Below are positions 10,406-19,401 of a stretch of DNA of 64,000 nt, one piece after another; position 1 is the stretch's first letter; each line of letters starts with the position of its first letter. The stretch comes from Thalassovita aquimarina (GTDB lineage Bacteria > Pseudomonadota > Alphaproteobacteria > Rhodobacterales > Rhodobacteraceae). Location: contig NZ_JADMKU010000006.1 of the NCBI RefSeq assembly GCF_018219815.1, forward strand, positions 124,001 to 188,000. Reading direction: 5' to 3'. Below the pieces are notes generated by a model that was given only the letters and a program-made list of their open reading frames with translations, made no database searches and had not been told where the DNA came from. The position numbers were made by a program, and so were the translations under genes.

Positions 10406-10418
10406 GTTTAATTTAAAC
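10406..10418. promoter_or_regulatory. Palindrome upstream of the PASTA protein gene
   Basis: GTTTAATTTAAAC is a perfect 13-bp odd palindrome in the otherwise GC-rich gap 10270-10489. It lies 72 bases before the chosen start codon, a plausible operator or promoter element. No regulator can be named, and the rest of this gap shows no gene. Confidence 0.3.
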
Positions 10419-10489
10419 GCCGAACTTGGACTTTGGAGACGGACGAAAAATTCCGCCGATCGGTCAGGTGCGGCCATGAGGCATATGTA

Positions 10490-13315
10490 ATGGCCCCGTT
10501 TGAGAAATTGATTTCGCCCTCCCGCGTGCTGATCAGAGACTTTCTTGTTGCCTTAATCGCCGCTTTGGTCTGGCTCGTCGCGGTTCCCGCTTTCGGCGAG
10601 CATGTGGGCTATCAACCGGATTATAATTTTGAAGACCAGATGGAGAAGTTGAAGGAAGAGGGGCATGATTGTCTCCCCTCATCCTATTCGATCCAGCTTC
10701 ACCCGTTCTGGGTCCGGATGGGGGCCAAGGCTTTCGATACCTGCGTCAATGACAACCTGACACAGGCCCAGTTGCTCAAATACATGGCGCTTGGGGCCGG
10801 GTCGCTCAGCCCGGCCGGTGCGTATGTCGCGCCCTACACGATTTCGGAGCTGAAATCCGATGGCGTGAAATGCCTAATGAAAGCATATGTCGAGGCCTCG
10901 GATGGCCCGTCACGGGATGAAAAAGACGCCTGGAACGGCAGGATTGACGGAGGCTTCGCGGTCAAGGATTGGCATGGTTTCATATCCGCCATTCCGGAAC
11001 TTGCCGATCCGGATGCGGAAAAGGTGACCCAGGCGTTCGTCGATATCTCCTTGGCCTATTACGAGCGCCGGGCCGAGGCGGTTTCCTTCGTCGATGCGGT
11101 GAAGGCCGCGGGGCGGCAAAGCTGGCGGGATGTCAGCATCTATTTTTACGGCGAACTCCCGGTCGTGCTGGAGGAATACGATCAGTATGTGAAGGAATGC
11201 CAGTATGGGTTCGCGCGGTCCTCGCTGAATCGCGCCATCAAGCTGGCGGACAGGGAATGCCGGGCGTTGGGGCACAATTATCGCCTTATCGAACAGGAGC
11301 TCGTTTCAAGCATCTACCGCACCTGGACGGCAATGGAACAGGACCTGATCGGGGACAGCCCGGCCTTGGTGATCCTGCGCAACAAACAGCGTGAAATGAA
11401 GGTCGATCTCGCAGAGGCAAAGGCCGATCTGCGCGCGTATGTGAAACACTTCGACGATTTGGAAAAGAAGAACAAAACGCTCGAAAGGCTCGTCTGGAAT
11501 TTCGAGAAGGAACAGGAGGATTACAGCCATCAACTCGAACGCACGCGGGCGGCTCTGGGCAGCCCCGCAGCCTGCTATGCCATCGGCGAATTGCGTAACC
11601 TGCTGAGCGACAAGACCGGGGCCTGCCGGGCGTCGTTCTTCCGCGGGCGGCTGGCCGGGATGAATGCCCAGCCCGAAGTCGTTGAGCAGGAGCTTTTTCA
11701 GGTTGCCAGCCGGAAATCGGCCGCATGGTGGGCTGAGGTGAGCGAAATACGGTCCCTGTTCAACGCCTGCCGGGAGAGCGAAGGATTTGGCCGGATCGAG
11801 GCGCTGAAAGGCAGGATTCGGGCGAACCCGATCGTGACCGTGACCGAGGGAAGCTGCAAACCCGTCGAACAGCCGTTTTTGTTGGGCGCGTTGAACAAGT
11901 TCGCCCCGCTGCCGCATTGCCGCAAGACCACGGTGCCCGAAATCGAGGGCGAGACGCTGTCGTCGGCGGCCGACATGCTCAATGACGCAGAGCTGGTGAT
12001 CGCCGGCAAGCCCGAAAAGGTCGAGCCGAAAGAAGGCCAGACCCCGGGCGTGGTCATCGAAAGCGATCCCAGGCCGGGTAGCACGGCCCGGGTGTGGACC
12101 GGCGTGCGACTGACGGTCGTCGACCGGTTTCCCGAAGAAGACCTGGTCGAGATGCCCAAGGTTCTGGGCCTGACCGCAACCGCGGCCAGGGACGCGGTTG
12201 CGGCTGCGGGGCTGACGCCGGTGGTCAAAAGGGGCCTTGCCGCCAACAAGATCGAGTATGAACCGGACCATATTTACCACGCCAATCACGAAGAGGGGGA
12301 CAAGCTTGCGCGACTGACCGAGGTGGTCATGATCAAATATGGCCCGCGCCCCAAGGTCAAAGTTCCGAAAATCGCGGGATCGGATATCACGAAGGCGCGC
12401 GGCATCCTGACCGCTGCCGGTTTCGTCCCCGGCAACCCCGCGGCGGGAAATCCGGCGCCGGAGGGCAAGGAACCCGGCGAAATTTACGGCAGCCTGCCCG
12501 AAACCGGTTCCGAACAGGAAATGTTCACCACCGTTCAGCCGCTGGTCTATGGGTTACGTGCCCAGGACTCCGCTGAAGAAGATGCCAGCGAAGAAAGCGA
12601 CGATGGCGAGGAAGAGGCCGAAGAACGTCCCGTTCCGCCGGTGAACGGCAAGCCGCCGCAGGTGGCGGCCTCGATCATCGAGAAGGGCAGCTTCTTCGTT
12701 GCGGGCTCCGTCACCCCCGGCAATCCCGCCAAGGAAGGTGAGAAACCGGGCATGGTGCAATCTACCGTCCCCGCGATCGGATCACCGCAGCCCAAGGGGA
12801 CGGTGGTGAATATGCTGGTCGTGATGCCGGTTCAGGACGAAAGCGCGGCGGAGGAGGGAGACGTCGCACCCGAGGCCCCTGCGGGCGAGGATGACAGCTG
12901 GATTGGCCGTTGGCGGGTTGCCGGAAAGCATACCAGCGACAGCGGCAAGGTGACCGATATCCGAGGCATGATGGAGATCGCCCCGCGGCAGGGAATGCTG
13001 ACCCTGAAGTGGTCGACGGAAAAGGACGGCAAGCTCAAGAAGGTGATGGAATTGCCGGTGGCCGTCGGTCCCGACAATGTTCTTCGCGTGCATCCCGATA
13101 CGCTGAAGAAAATGGAAAGCGAAGGAAGCGCGTCCGGCAGTGGCGGCGTGATCGGCAACGAGGTGAACAAGATCGCTCTCATGTTCAAGGAAATCCTCAA
13201 GACGCTCGAAATTTCGCGGCAGGCCAACCAGTGCGCGGTCAGCGTCTCGGATCCCAAGAAAGGGCCCATGACGTTGGCTTTCACCTGCATCCGCGAAGGC
13301 GACGCATCGCAATGA
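10490..13315 (+). CDS. Exported PASTA-repeat protein
   Basis: A 941-residue protein with an N-terminal signal or anchor (residues about 15-35, ending VPAFGEH). Residues about 295-357 form a charged coiled coil (EMKVDLAEAKADLRAYV...). Then come three recognisable PASTA-like repeats (about 480-546, 553-620, 623-687), each starting with a VP.I.G or MPKV.G motif and containing A...L..AGL and PG.V/I..S.P..G..., followed by a very acidic linker (about 693-722) and a fourth, degenerate repeat (about 723-781). The last 140 residues contain a lipocalin-like opening, SWIGRWRVAGKHTS. PASTA repeats usually bind peptidoglycan or beta-lactams in Gram-positive kinases; here there is no kinase domain. Start ATG 10490 has GAGG eight bases upstream; an in-frame TTG at 10433 is less likely. 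The next gene is a second exported envelope protein. Confidence 0.72.
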   Translation: MAPFEKLISPSRVLIRDFLVALIAALVWLVAVPAFGEHVGYQPDYNFEDQMEKLKEEGHDCLPSSYSIQLHPFWVRMGAKAFDTCVNDNLTQAQLLKYMALGAGSLSPAGAYVAPYTISELKSDGVKCLMKAYVEASDGPSRDEKDAWNGRIDGGFAVKDWHGFISAIPELADPDAEKVTQAFVDISLAYYERRAEAVSFVDAVKAAGRQSWRDVSIYFYGELPVVLEEYDQYVKECQYGFARSSLNRAIKLADRECRALGHNYRLIEQELVSSIYRTWTAMEQDLIGDSPALVILRNKQREMKVDLAEAKADLRAYVKHFDDLEKKNKTLERLVWNFEKEQEDYSHQLERTRAALGSPAACYAIGELRNLLSDKTGACRASFFRGRLAGMNAQPEVVEQELFQVASRKSAAWWAEVSEIRSLFNACRESEGFGRIEALKGRIRANPIVTVTEGSCKPVEQPFLLGALNKFAPLPHCRKTTVPEIEGETLSSAADMLNDAELVIAGKPEKVEPKEGQTPGVVIESDPRPGSTARVWTGVRLTVVDRFPEEDLVEMPKVLGLTATAARDAVAAAGLTPVVKRGLAANKIEYEPDHIYHANHEEGDKLARLTEVVMIKYGPRPKVKVPKIAGSDITKARGILTAAGFVPGNPAAGNPAPEGKEPGEIYGSLPETGSEQEMFTTVQPLVYGLRAQDSAEEDASEESDDGEEEAEERPVPPVNGKPPQVAASIIEKGSFFVAGSVTPGNPAKEGEKPGMVQSTVPAIGSPQPKGTVVNMLVVMPVQDESAAEEGDVAPEAPAGEDDSWIGRWRVAGKHTSDSGKVTDIRGMMEIAPRQGMLTLKWSTEKDGKLKKVMELPVAVGPDNVLRVHPDTLKKMESEGSASGSGGVIGNEVNKIALMFKEILKTLEISRQANQCAVSVSDPKKGPMTLAFTCIREGDASQ

Positions 13316-13433
13316 CGCAAGCGATCGTCGCCATCTCCGGAACAGGCCGGCACCTGTCCGTGGCATCGAAATCGGGACCGCGATACGCGACGGCCCGGCA
13401 CCTTTTTCAAAACCCTTTTCACGGGGTGGGAGA

Positions 13434-15392
13434 ATGAACATGAAAGCACTGCGAACATGGCGGCTGGCGATCCCGGCCCTGGCGATGACCGGGGTCCTGA
13501 ACTTCGCTCCGGCGACACAGGCGCTGGCGGATCAGGTCGAAGGCCGCGTGTCCAAGGTCAGCGCGGGGGCGAGTGTTTCGATCACAGTGCCGGATGGCAC
13601 CGTGGTTGCGCCGGGCGATCCCGTCACCATTCTGGCCGACATCCCGGGCCTCGGCCTGACCGCGATCGCGACCCCCTGGACGGTGGACAGCTTTGCCAAT
13701 GGCGTTGCGGTGGCCACACCGCAAAGCCCGCCGACCGGCGCGCCGCAGGTCGGATATACCGCGCGGATCGAAACCGACGCGGTCGCTGGCAGCGCTGTCG
13801 TCGCCGATCCGGCGCCGGATCCGGAAACGGGAGGAGCGCAACCGGGGGAAAATCAGGACGTGACGTCGATCTATCTTCGCGCCCGGCAACTGTCCTTGTC
13901 GGACAATTCGGCGGATCATGGCCGCGCCGCGATCTTGTATCGTCAGGCCGCGGACATGCAGCACGGTGGCGCGATGACGGCGCTCGGCGCGCTTTATGGG
14001 TTCGGGCGTGGCATGGACAGGGACGACCGGGTCGCGCTGGACTGGCATCGGCGTGCCGCCAAACTGGGCGATGCGGAGGCCATGCTGCGGCTTGGGCTGA
14101 TATATCTGACCGGGCGCGGCGTTGCCGTGGATGAACGCCAGGCAGCGGCCCGGTTCCGGCTGGCCGCAGCCGGTGGCAACGCACAGGCGATGTACATCCT
14201 GGCGCTTCTGCACGAGGACGGTATCGGCGTCGAGGCCAGCATGACGGAGATGGTTCGATGGCTGGAGCAAGCGACACGCGCGGGCCATCTTGAAGCGATG
14301 TACATCCTGGGCGAAATCTACGAGGACGGCGAAGACGGCATTATCGCCGCGGATATCGGCAAGGCCGAACGGTATCGGCTCGCGGCGGCCAATGCCGGTC
14401 ATGTCGGGGCGATGGAGCAGCTTGCCGATTTCTATCTGGGCAGGGATGCGGGGGCTGCGGAACGATGGTCCAGCGCGGCGCGCAATACCGCCCCGCGCCC
14501 CGACTATCTGAGCGATCCGCGCTGTCTGAGCTGGTGGGAATGCTATTTACCGGCGCTGGAACGGGCGGGTGATCGAGATACGCATGCGGATGTCCAGCCC
14601 ATGCCGGACGCGGCAGGGACGACGCGCGGGGAAGCAAACGCGCCAACGGTACGGGTCACCTACGTGGTTCAGGATTGTGACAGGATTGCGGCAACCCCGC
14701 TTGACCCCGACCGCCCGGACCCGGATCTGGGCGTTCCCTATGCGCAGCTGAACCCGCCGGTGGTGATTGCCGAATGCAACGCGGACATCGCGCAATGGCC
14801 GGACACGGCCCGGTTCTACGCCCAGATCGCCAGAGGATATCACAAGGCCGGTAGGTATGCGGATGCGTATAACGCTGCCATGATCGGGGCGGAGATGGGA
14901 AGCGGGCAAGCCATGGCCATCGTCGGTGCCCTGTACCGTTCCGGCCAGCACGTTGCCAAAAGTCCCGCAGAAGCCCTGCGATGGCTGGAAAAGGCAGGGT
15001 TCGCCGGGAACATCGTGGCCATGCATTTCGCGGCCTCGATGCATCTGAACGCCGAGGGCGTGCCCTACAACGCCCGCGCGGCCGCTGAATGGTATCAGGC
15101 CGCCGCCGATCACGGCAACGGGGAGGCGATGGCCAACCTGGGCGTTCTCTATGACAACGGGCAGGGAGTGGCCTACGATTCCGACGAAGCGGCCGCCAAC
15201 CTGATGGCAGGGCTGGCAATGGGATCGGATAGAGCGCGGGACATCTTGCTTGGGAATCCCAATCAGCTGTCCCCGCATACCCGTAAGGCGGTGCAGCTGA
15301 TCTTGCGCAATGACGGGCTCTATACCGGCGCATTGGATGGGGCATTCGGGCCGCAAACGCTGCGGGCGCTGCGCGCACGAATTCCGAATTGA
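13434..15392 (+). CDS. Exported Sel1-repeat protein with peptidoglycan-binding-like tail
   Basis: A 652-residue protein with a clear signal peptide (MNMKALRTWRLAIPALAMTG..., likely cut after ALA near residue 33). After a beta-rich N-terminal part (about 34-125) there are two blocks of Sel1-type repeats: about 165-345 and about 480-610, with the pattern A...LG.LY..G.GV......A..W...AA..G...AM. The final 25 residues (NDGLYTGALDGAFGPQTLRALR) look like half of a PG_binding_1 module. The two blocks are split by an unrelated region with several Cys residues (about 365-460). Sel1 proteins are usually protein-protein scaffolds. It follows the PASTA gene by 118 bases and shares its exported, cell-wall-directed character, so the pair probably works in the envelope. 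The exact role is unknown. Confidence 0.8.
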   Translation: MNMKALRTWRLAIPALAMTGVLNFAPATQALADQVEGRVSKVSAGASVSITVPDGTVVAPGDPVTILADIPGLGLTAIATPWTVDSFANGVAVATPQSPPTGAPQVGYTARIETDAVAGSAVVADPAPDPETGGAQPGENQDVTSIYLRARQLSLSDNSADHGRAAILYRQAADMQHGGAMTALGALYGFGRGMDRDDRVALDWHRRAAKLGDAEAMLRLGLIYLTGRGVAVDERQAAARFRLAAAGGNAQAMYILALLHEDGIGVEASMTEMVRWLEQATRAGHLEAMYILGEIYEDGEDGIIAADIGKAERYRLAAANAGHVGAMEQLADFYLGRDAGAAERWSSAARNTAPRPDYLSDPRCLSWWECYLPALERAGDRDTHADVQPMPDAAGTTRGEANAPTVRVTYVVQDCDRIAATPLDPDRPDPDLGVPYAQLNPPVVIAECNADIAQWPDTARFYAQIARGYHKAGRYADAYNAAMIGAEMGSGQAMAIVGALYRSGQHVAKSPAEALRWLEKAGFAGNIVAMHFAASMHLNAEGVPYNARAAAEWYQAAADHGNGEAMANLGVLYDNGQGVAYDSDEAAANLMAGLAMGSDRARDILLGNPNQLSPHTRKAVQLILRNDGLYTGALDGAFGPQTLRALRARIPN

Positions 15393-15471
15393 TTTCACAC
15401 CATTGCGGGCTGAAAACCGGCATCAGACCCGGAACGCTTGTTCGCTTTGAACTTTAATTTCTTGGCGCAAT

Positions 15472-15490
15472 TCATTGATAATGATGCGCA
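15472..15490. promoter_or_regulatory. Fur-like operator upstream of the TonB/CobN operon
   Basis: TGATAATGATGCGCA at 15476-15490 matches the 7-1-7 Fur consensus TGATAATnATTATCA at all seven left-half bases and four of seven right-half bases. The overlapping TCATT-GAT-AATGA (15472-15484) is itself an inverted repeat. It lies in the 266-bp gap before the DUF2946-like gene and the TonB-dependent receptor, about 170 bases before the first start codon, in an A/T-rich patch. This fits iron (or manganese-type Fur/Mur) repression of the operon. Assignment is by eye. Confidence 0.5.
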
Positions 15491-15658
15491 AAGGGTAATG
15501 TTCGGCGGCTTCTTCCGCGCCGGGTGTTTCCCGTCCCGCGTTCACGTCCGCGTGATGTGGCAACTTGTCACGACGGGCCTAAACCGATTGACAGCGCGCC
15601 GCGGATTTCTCTTTCTAAACGCCAGCTTACCGCCCTGAAATGTCGAAGAGAACTCTCG

Positions 15659-16024
15659 ATGCGCCTTGTTCTGTCCCTCCTGCTGCTTGTGGCCGTCATG
15701 GTCCGCGCGACAGTTCCGGACGGGTACATGGTTGCTCAGAATGCCGAGACCGGCTTCGAAATCGTGATCTGTACCGATGGCGGAATGGCAACCCTGTTTG
15801 TCGATGAAGCGGGAAATCCCGTCGAATCCGACCAGCATGATCAGGAACCGGGCGAAACATGCCCGTTTGCCTTGGCCGCGACCGCGCTGCTTGCGGTCGA
15901 GCAGCCGCAGCCGGATTTCCAACCCATCGGACGGAACCTGCCATCCTGGGCCGCCGAAGACCAGCGCACGCGAATCGCGATTGTCGCGTCGAATGCCGCA
16001 CGGGCGCCCCCGTTCACTGTCTGA
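15659..16024 (+). CDS. Small exported DUF2946-like protein
   Basis: A 121-residue protein with a signal peptide or anchor (MRLVLSLLLLVAVMVRATVPDGYM), an IVICTDGG motif, a second conserved Cys (GETCPFAL), and a C-terminal ARAPPF end. This is the pattern of the DUF2946 family (hydrophobic start, P.G.M, LC..G, C..C/C, R.PP end), small exported proteins often next to TonB receptors and copper proteins; their function is not known. Start ATG 15659 follows GAAGAGAAC. Earlier in-frame ATG codons precede the signal peptide and are not supported. Two more proteins of this type are at 38239-38622 and 38778-39137. It is the first gene after the Fur-like site and sits 94 bases before the receptor gene. 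Confidence 0.68.
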   Translation: MRLVLSLLLLVAVMVRATVPDGYMVAQNAETGFEIVICTDGGMATLFVDEAGNPVESDQHDQEPGETCPFALAATALLAVEQPQPDFQPIGRNLPSWAAEDQRTRIAIVASNAARAPPFTV

Positions 16025-16118
16025 ATTTCCCACCTGCAACGCCTGATCCGAAGCTCGTCCCCTGAGAACGAGACGCGGGGCGCTTGCGCGATTTCTGACA
16101 GTGAACGGACCAAGATAA

Positions 16119-18431
16119 ATGACAGTGAAAATCCCGGGGGCCCGTGCCGCCCGCCCGACCCGTGCCCTTGCCTATGCCCTGACCAGCACTGCGCTCAGCC
16201 TGCTTCCGCTGCACCAGGCCGTCGCCCAGGAAAACCCGACCCCCTGTGAAGGTGCCGAGTGCCCGCCTGCCGCAGAGCAGGGGCCGCAAGCCGCCGAAAC
16301 GCCCCTTCCGGTTGCGGATGACACGACCGACCTGGTGCTGCCGACCGTCGCGGTCGAGGCCGCGGCGCCCGTTCCCGAACCGGCCCCGTCGCCGGCACCG
16401 CGCCGGGCACCGGCCCCGGTGATTGCCGCCCCCGCGCCGGCGGTTGTCGCACCGGCGGCCAACCCCGAAAGCCGCTTTGCCGCCCGCCCCGCGCGGGTGC
16501 AGGAGCGGACGAAGATCGGCCGGCTCAGCGTCGATACGCCGTTGAACGGCACCGCCCTTGGCCGCGAGGATCTGGAAACCGTGCGTTCGTCCTCGGCGGA
16601 AACCGATCTGTTGCTGCGGGTTCCGGGCATTTCGATGATCCGCAATATCCGCATTCCGACCGGCGGCAAGGGCTATACCAACAACCTGATCGACGGATTT
16701 TCGGTGCGTTCGCAGACCTTGGGCAGCTTTGGATTTCTGGACGATGTGAACCTGTGGGATGTCGAGGCCGTGGAAATCACCCGCGGGCCGGCATCGGTTC
16801 TGTATTCCTCGAAGGCGGTGGGCGGTACGGTCAACGTGATCAGCCGAACCCCGCCGGAAACCCAGGAAACCGAAGCCTTCGCCGAAATGGGATCGAACGG
16901 GTTCACGCGCGCCGGTGTCAACTTGGCAGGGCCTCTCGGAAGTTCGGAGGAACTGGGCTATTCGTTCAGCCTGAACAAGCTGGATTCAGACGGCTGGCGC
17001 GACCGTTCCGCGATCGAAAAGCTGGGTGTATCGGGCAAGCTGGTCTGGGCGCCGAGCGACCGGACAGAACTGACATTCCGTGCCGAGTATCAGGACATGT
17101 ACGAGGAACATCCCGGGCGGCTGACACAGGAACAGTTCGACGAGGATTGGCAGCAGGCACAGTATTTCAACCTCTACGAGGACAAGCAAAGCACCACCTT
17201 GTCCGCATCGCTGAAGCATGAATTCGATGCCAACCGCAGGGTGGAACTGAGCTACGGCTTTTCCAACACTTCCGGCATCGATGCCTGCCCGGCGGGATGT
17301 TCGTCGCGCATCGCCTCCTTGCTGCATGTCGAAGTGGATCACAGCACCCATAACCTGCGCGCGCTTTACGAGCAGGACTTCGCCGCGATGGATGGCAAGC
17401 TCAGCCTTGGGGTGGATGCGTTCCAATCCACCAAGAAGGACGACACCTATTGGCGCAGCACCAACAGCTTCACCCCGACAAGGCTTGGCAGCGCCTATAC
17501 GCTTGACGAAACCTCGGTCGCGCCCTTTGCGCAATACGAATTCTCACCGCTCGAGGATCTGCGCCTGATACTGGGCGCGCGCTATGAGAATTACGATCTC
17601 GAGGTCGACGACCGGTCGCCCTACACCGACAATGACGGCGCCGAACACTATTCCGAATTGGTCACCAAGGGTGGGCTGAGCTGGGAATATGCGCCCGACA
17701 GCATCCTGTGGGCCTCGGTCGCCGAAGGTTACTTCGTGCCCTCCACCCGGGATACGGTGACCGACATCAACGCGCGTCCGCTGCCGCCGGAACATTCGAT
17801 GACCTATTCGGTCGGCCTGCGTGGAGAACTGATGGGCGGCGATTTCGGTTATGACCTCGGGCTGTATCATTCGACCATCCGCGATCAGGCGGTTTCGCTG
17901 TCCTGTGGCGGTGACGCGACCCTGTGCCCGGGGAATCCGGACGGGGATTATCCGGTGGCCGCCGGCAAGGTGCGCTATCAGGGGATCGAAACGACGCTGC
18001 ACTGGCGCGCCAGCGACCAGTGGCGGTTCGACCTGGCGCATACCTATGCCCGCAACACCTATGTCGATTTCGTCACCGACGGCGGCGATTTTTCCGGCAA
18101 AACCGCCCCGGCAAGCCCGCTGCATCACGCCAACCTGCGCGCGACCTATGCCCCGACAGAGGCCTTGGATATCGAGTTGGAGGCCGACTGGATCTCGGCT
18201 TACTACACCAACGAAAGCAATACCGACCGCTACAAGCGCCCGGTGCTTTGGAACCTGCGCGCGCGCTATGACGTGGATGATCGGGTCATGCTGTTCGGAT
18301 CGGTCGAAAACCTGTTCGACGTGAAATACGCCAAGCGGGTATCGGCGACCAACGATCCAGATCCCGTGCGCGGCTACGCAGAAGGCTATTCGGAACGCAC
18401 GTTCCGCTTTGGCCTGACGGCCAGGTTCTGA
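16119..18431 (+). CDS. TonB-dependent outer-membrane receptor (HmuR-like candidate)
   Basis: A 770-residue receptor. Residues 1-37 are a signal peptide ending AVAQ. A Pro/Ala-rich linker (about 80-120) precedes the plug domain, which starts near residue 130 (TKIGRLSVDTPLNGTALGREDLE) and contains LLRVPGISMIRNIRIPTG, NLIDGFSVRS and VEAVEITRGPASVLYSSKAVGGTVNVISR. The rest is a 22-strand-type beta-barrel ending in the aromatic FRFGLTARF. It should take up a scarce ligand, driven by TonB. Its direct neighbours are a CobN-like chelatase, an ExbB-like protein and a DUF2149 protein, the combination found in haem (hmu) loci, so a tetrapyrrole ligand is the best guess. Other ligands such as cobalamin or a siderophore cannot be excluded. 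Confidence 0.9.
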   Translation: MTVKIPGARAARPTRALAYALTSTALSLLPLHQAVAQENPTPCEGAECPPAAEQGPQAAETPLPVADDTTDLVLPTVAVEAAAPVPEPAPSPAPRRAPAPVIAAPAPAVVAPAANPESRFAARPARVQERTKIGRLSVDTPLNGTALGREDLETVRSSSAETDLLLRVPGISMIRNIRIPTGGKGYTNNLIDGFSVRSQTLGSFGFLDDVNLWDVEAVEITRGPASVLYSSKAVGGTVNVISRTPPETQETEAFAEMGSNGFTRAGVNLAGPLGSSEELGYSFSLNKLDSDGWRDRSAIEKLGVSGKLVWAPSDRTELTFRAEYQDMYEEHPGRLTQEQFDEDWQQAQYFNLYEDKQSTTLSASLKHEFDANRRVELSYGFSNTSGIDACPAGCSSRIASLLHVEVDHSTHNLRALYEQDFAAMDGKLSLGVDAFQSTKKDDTYWRSTNSFTPTRLGSAYTLDETSVAPFAQYEFSPLEDLRLILGARYENYDLEVDDRSPYTDNDGAEHYSELVTKGGLSWEYAPDSILWASVAEGYFVPSTRDTVTDINARPLPPEHSMTYSVGLRGELMGGDFGYDLGLYHSTIRDQAVSLSCGGDATLCPGNPDGDYPVAAGKVRYQGIETTLHWRASDQWRFDLAHTYARNTYVDFVTDGGDFSGKTAPASPLHHANLRATYAPTEALDIELEADWISAYYTNESNTDRYKRPVLWNLRARYDVDDRVMLFGSVENLFDVKYAKRVSATNDPDPVRGYAEGYSERTFRFGLTARF

Positions 18432-18435
18432 GGGG

Positions 18436-19401
18436 ATGACGATGCCGAACATTCCCGCAATCCGGCGCGCAGTGACATGCGCGCCGTTGGTCCTTGGCCT
18501 GTTGCTGTTGACGATCCTCGGTATGGCAGCGGCGGGCACACCCGAGCGCGCCGATGCGGGCAAGCCGAAGCTGGCGGTGATATCGACCGCTTTCGTGCTG
18601 GAAAACAAGTTCCGGATGATCGCCGAAGCGGCGCGCGCCGAAGGTGTCGACGTGCAATGGCTGCATGTCGACACCGCCGCGCCCGGCGCGCTGGAGGCGG
18701 CGCTTGAAGGTGCCGACCTGGTGCTGATCGACGCCCCGCGCAGCACCGATATCGCGCAGGTCGAAGCCGCCGCCGGCGAAGCGGTCCGGGCCTCGGGGCT
18801 GCCGAGCTTGCGGGTGTCGGTGATGAACCGCGGGTCGCGCATGCAGGCGCTTGGCCTGCCGCCGGGCGATATGGCGGAAACGCTTTTCGCCTATTGGGTG
18901 GCGGGCACGGCAGAGAACCATCGCAACCTCGCACGCTATATCGCGACCTGGGTGCGGGGCGGCGATCTGGCATCCGTCGCGCCGCCGCGCGACCTGCCCA
19001 ATGGCGGCATCTATCATCCTGCCGCGGCTGAGATTTTCGCCGATCTGTCAAGCTACCTGGAGTGGTGGCAGGCCCGTAACGGCCCGCGCGGCGCGCGCCC
19101 GGTGCTGGGGATGGAGTTTTCGTCGTCCTACATCTCGGACGGGCAGACCCGGATGCTGGATGACATCATCGCCGAGATGGAAGCGCGTGATGCGGTGCCG
19201 CTGGCCTTCTACCGCTCGACCCGGATCGCACGCAGTTCCGCCGCCAACCGGACATCGGCCAACGGGGCCGCTGCCAAGGACCGGGGCGGCAAGCCCGGTC
19301 CGCAGGCAAACCAGCCGGGACTTCCGGCAGGCCGAACCGCGCGGCGGAAACCGATATCGGGACCGAATTCCCCAACCCGCGCCCCTATCGCCGCGACGTG
19401 A
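18436..19401 (+). CDS. cobN: CobN-like chelatase, N-terminal segment (upstream of frame break)
   Basis: The first part of a CobN/HmuS-type protein. It opens with a signal or anchor helix (APLVLGLLLLTILGMAAAG) and continues with the CobN N-terminal fold (KLAVISTAFVLENKFRMIAEAARAEG, ...GADLVLIDAPR..., SYLEWWQARN, PVLGMEFSSSYISDGQTRMLDDIIAEMEARDAVPLAFY). After about residue 262 the frame turns into low-complexity Ala/Arg/Pro text and stops at 19401. The next frame carries FPNPRPYRRDVINEPL just before and across 19398, which is normal CobN sequence, so the two frames were one gene. The change is equivalent to the loss of one base (or a -1 shift) somewhere in 19220-19365. The stop overlaps a GTG (GTGA), but that GTG lies inside the domain and has no ribosome-binding site. 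Confidence 0.8.
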   Translation: MTMPNIPAIRRAVTCAPLVLGLLLLTILGMAAAGTPERADAGKPKLAVISTAFVLENKFRMIAEAARAEGVDVQWLHVDTAAPGALEAALEGADLVLIDAPRSTDIAQVEAAAGEAVRASGLPSLRVSVMNRGSRMQALGLPPGDMAETLFAYWVAGTAENHRNLARYIATWVRGGDLASVAPPRDLPNGGIYHPAAAEIFADLSSYLEWWQARNGPRGARPVLGMEFSSSYISDGQTRMLDDIIAEMEARDAVPLAFYRSTRIARSSAANRTSANGAAAKDRGGKPGPQANQPGLPAGRTARRKPISGPNSPTRAPIAAT

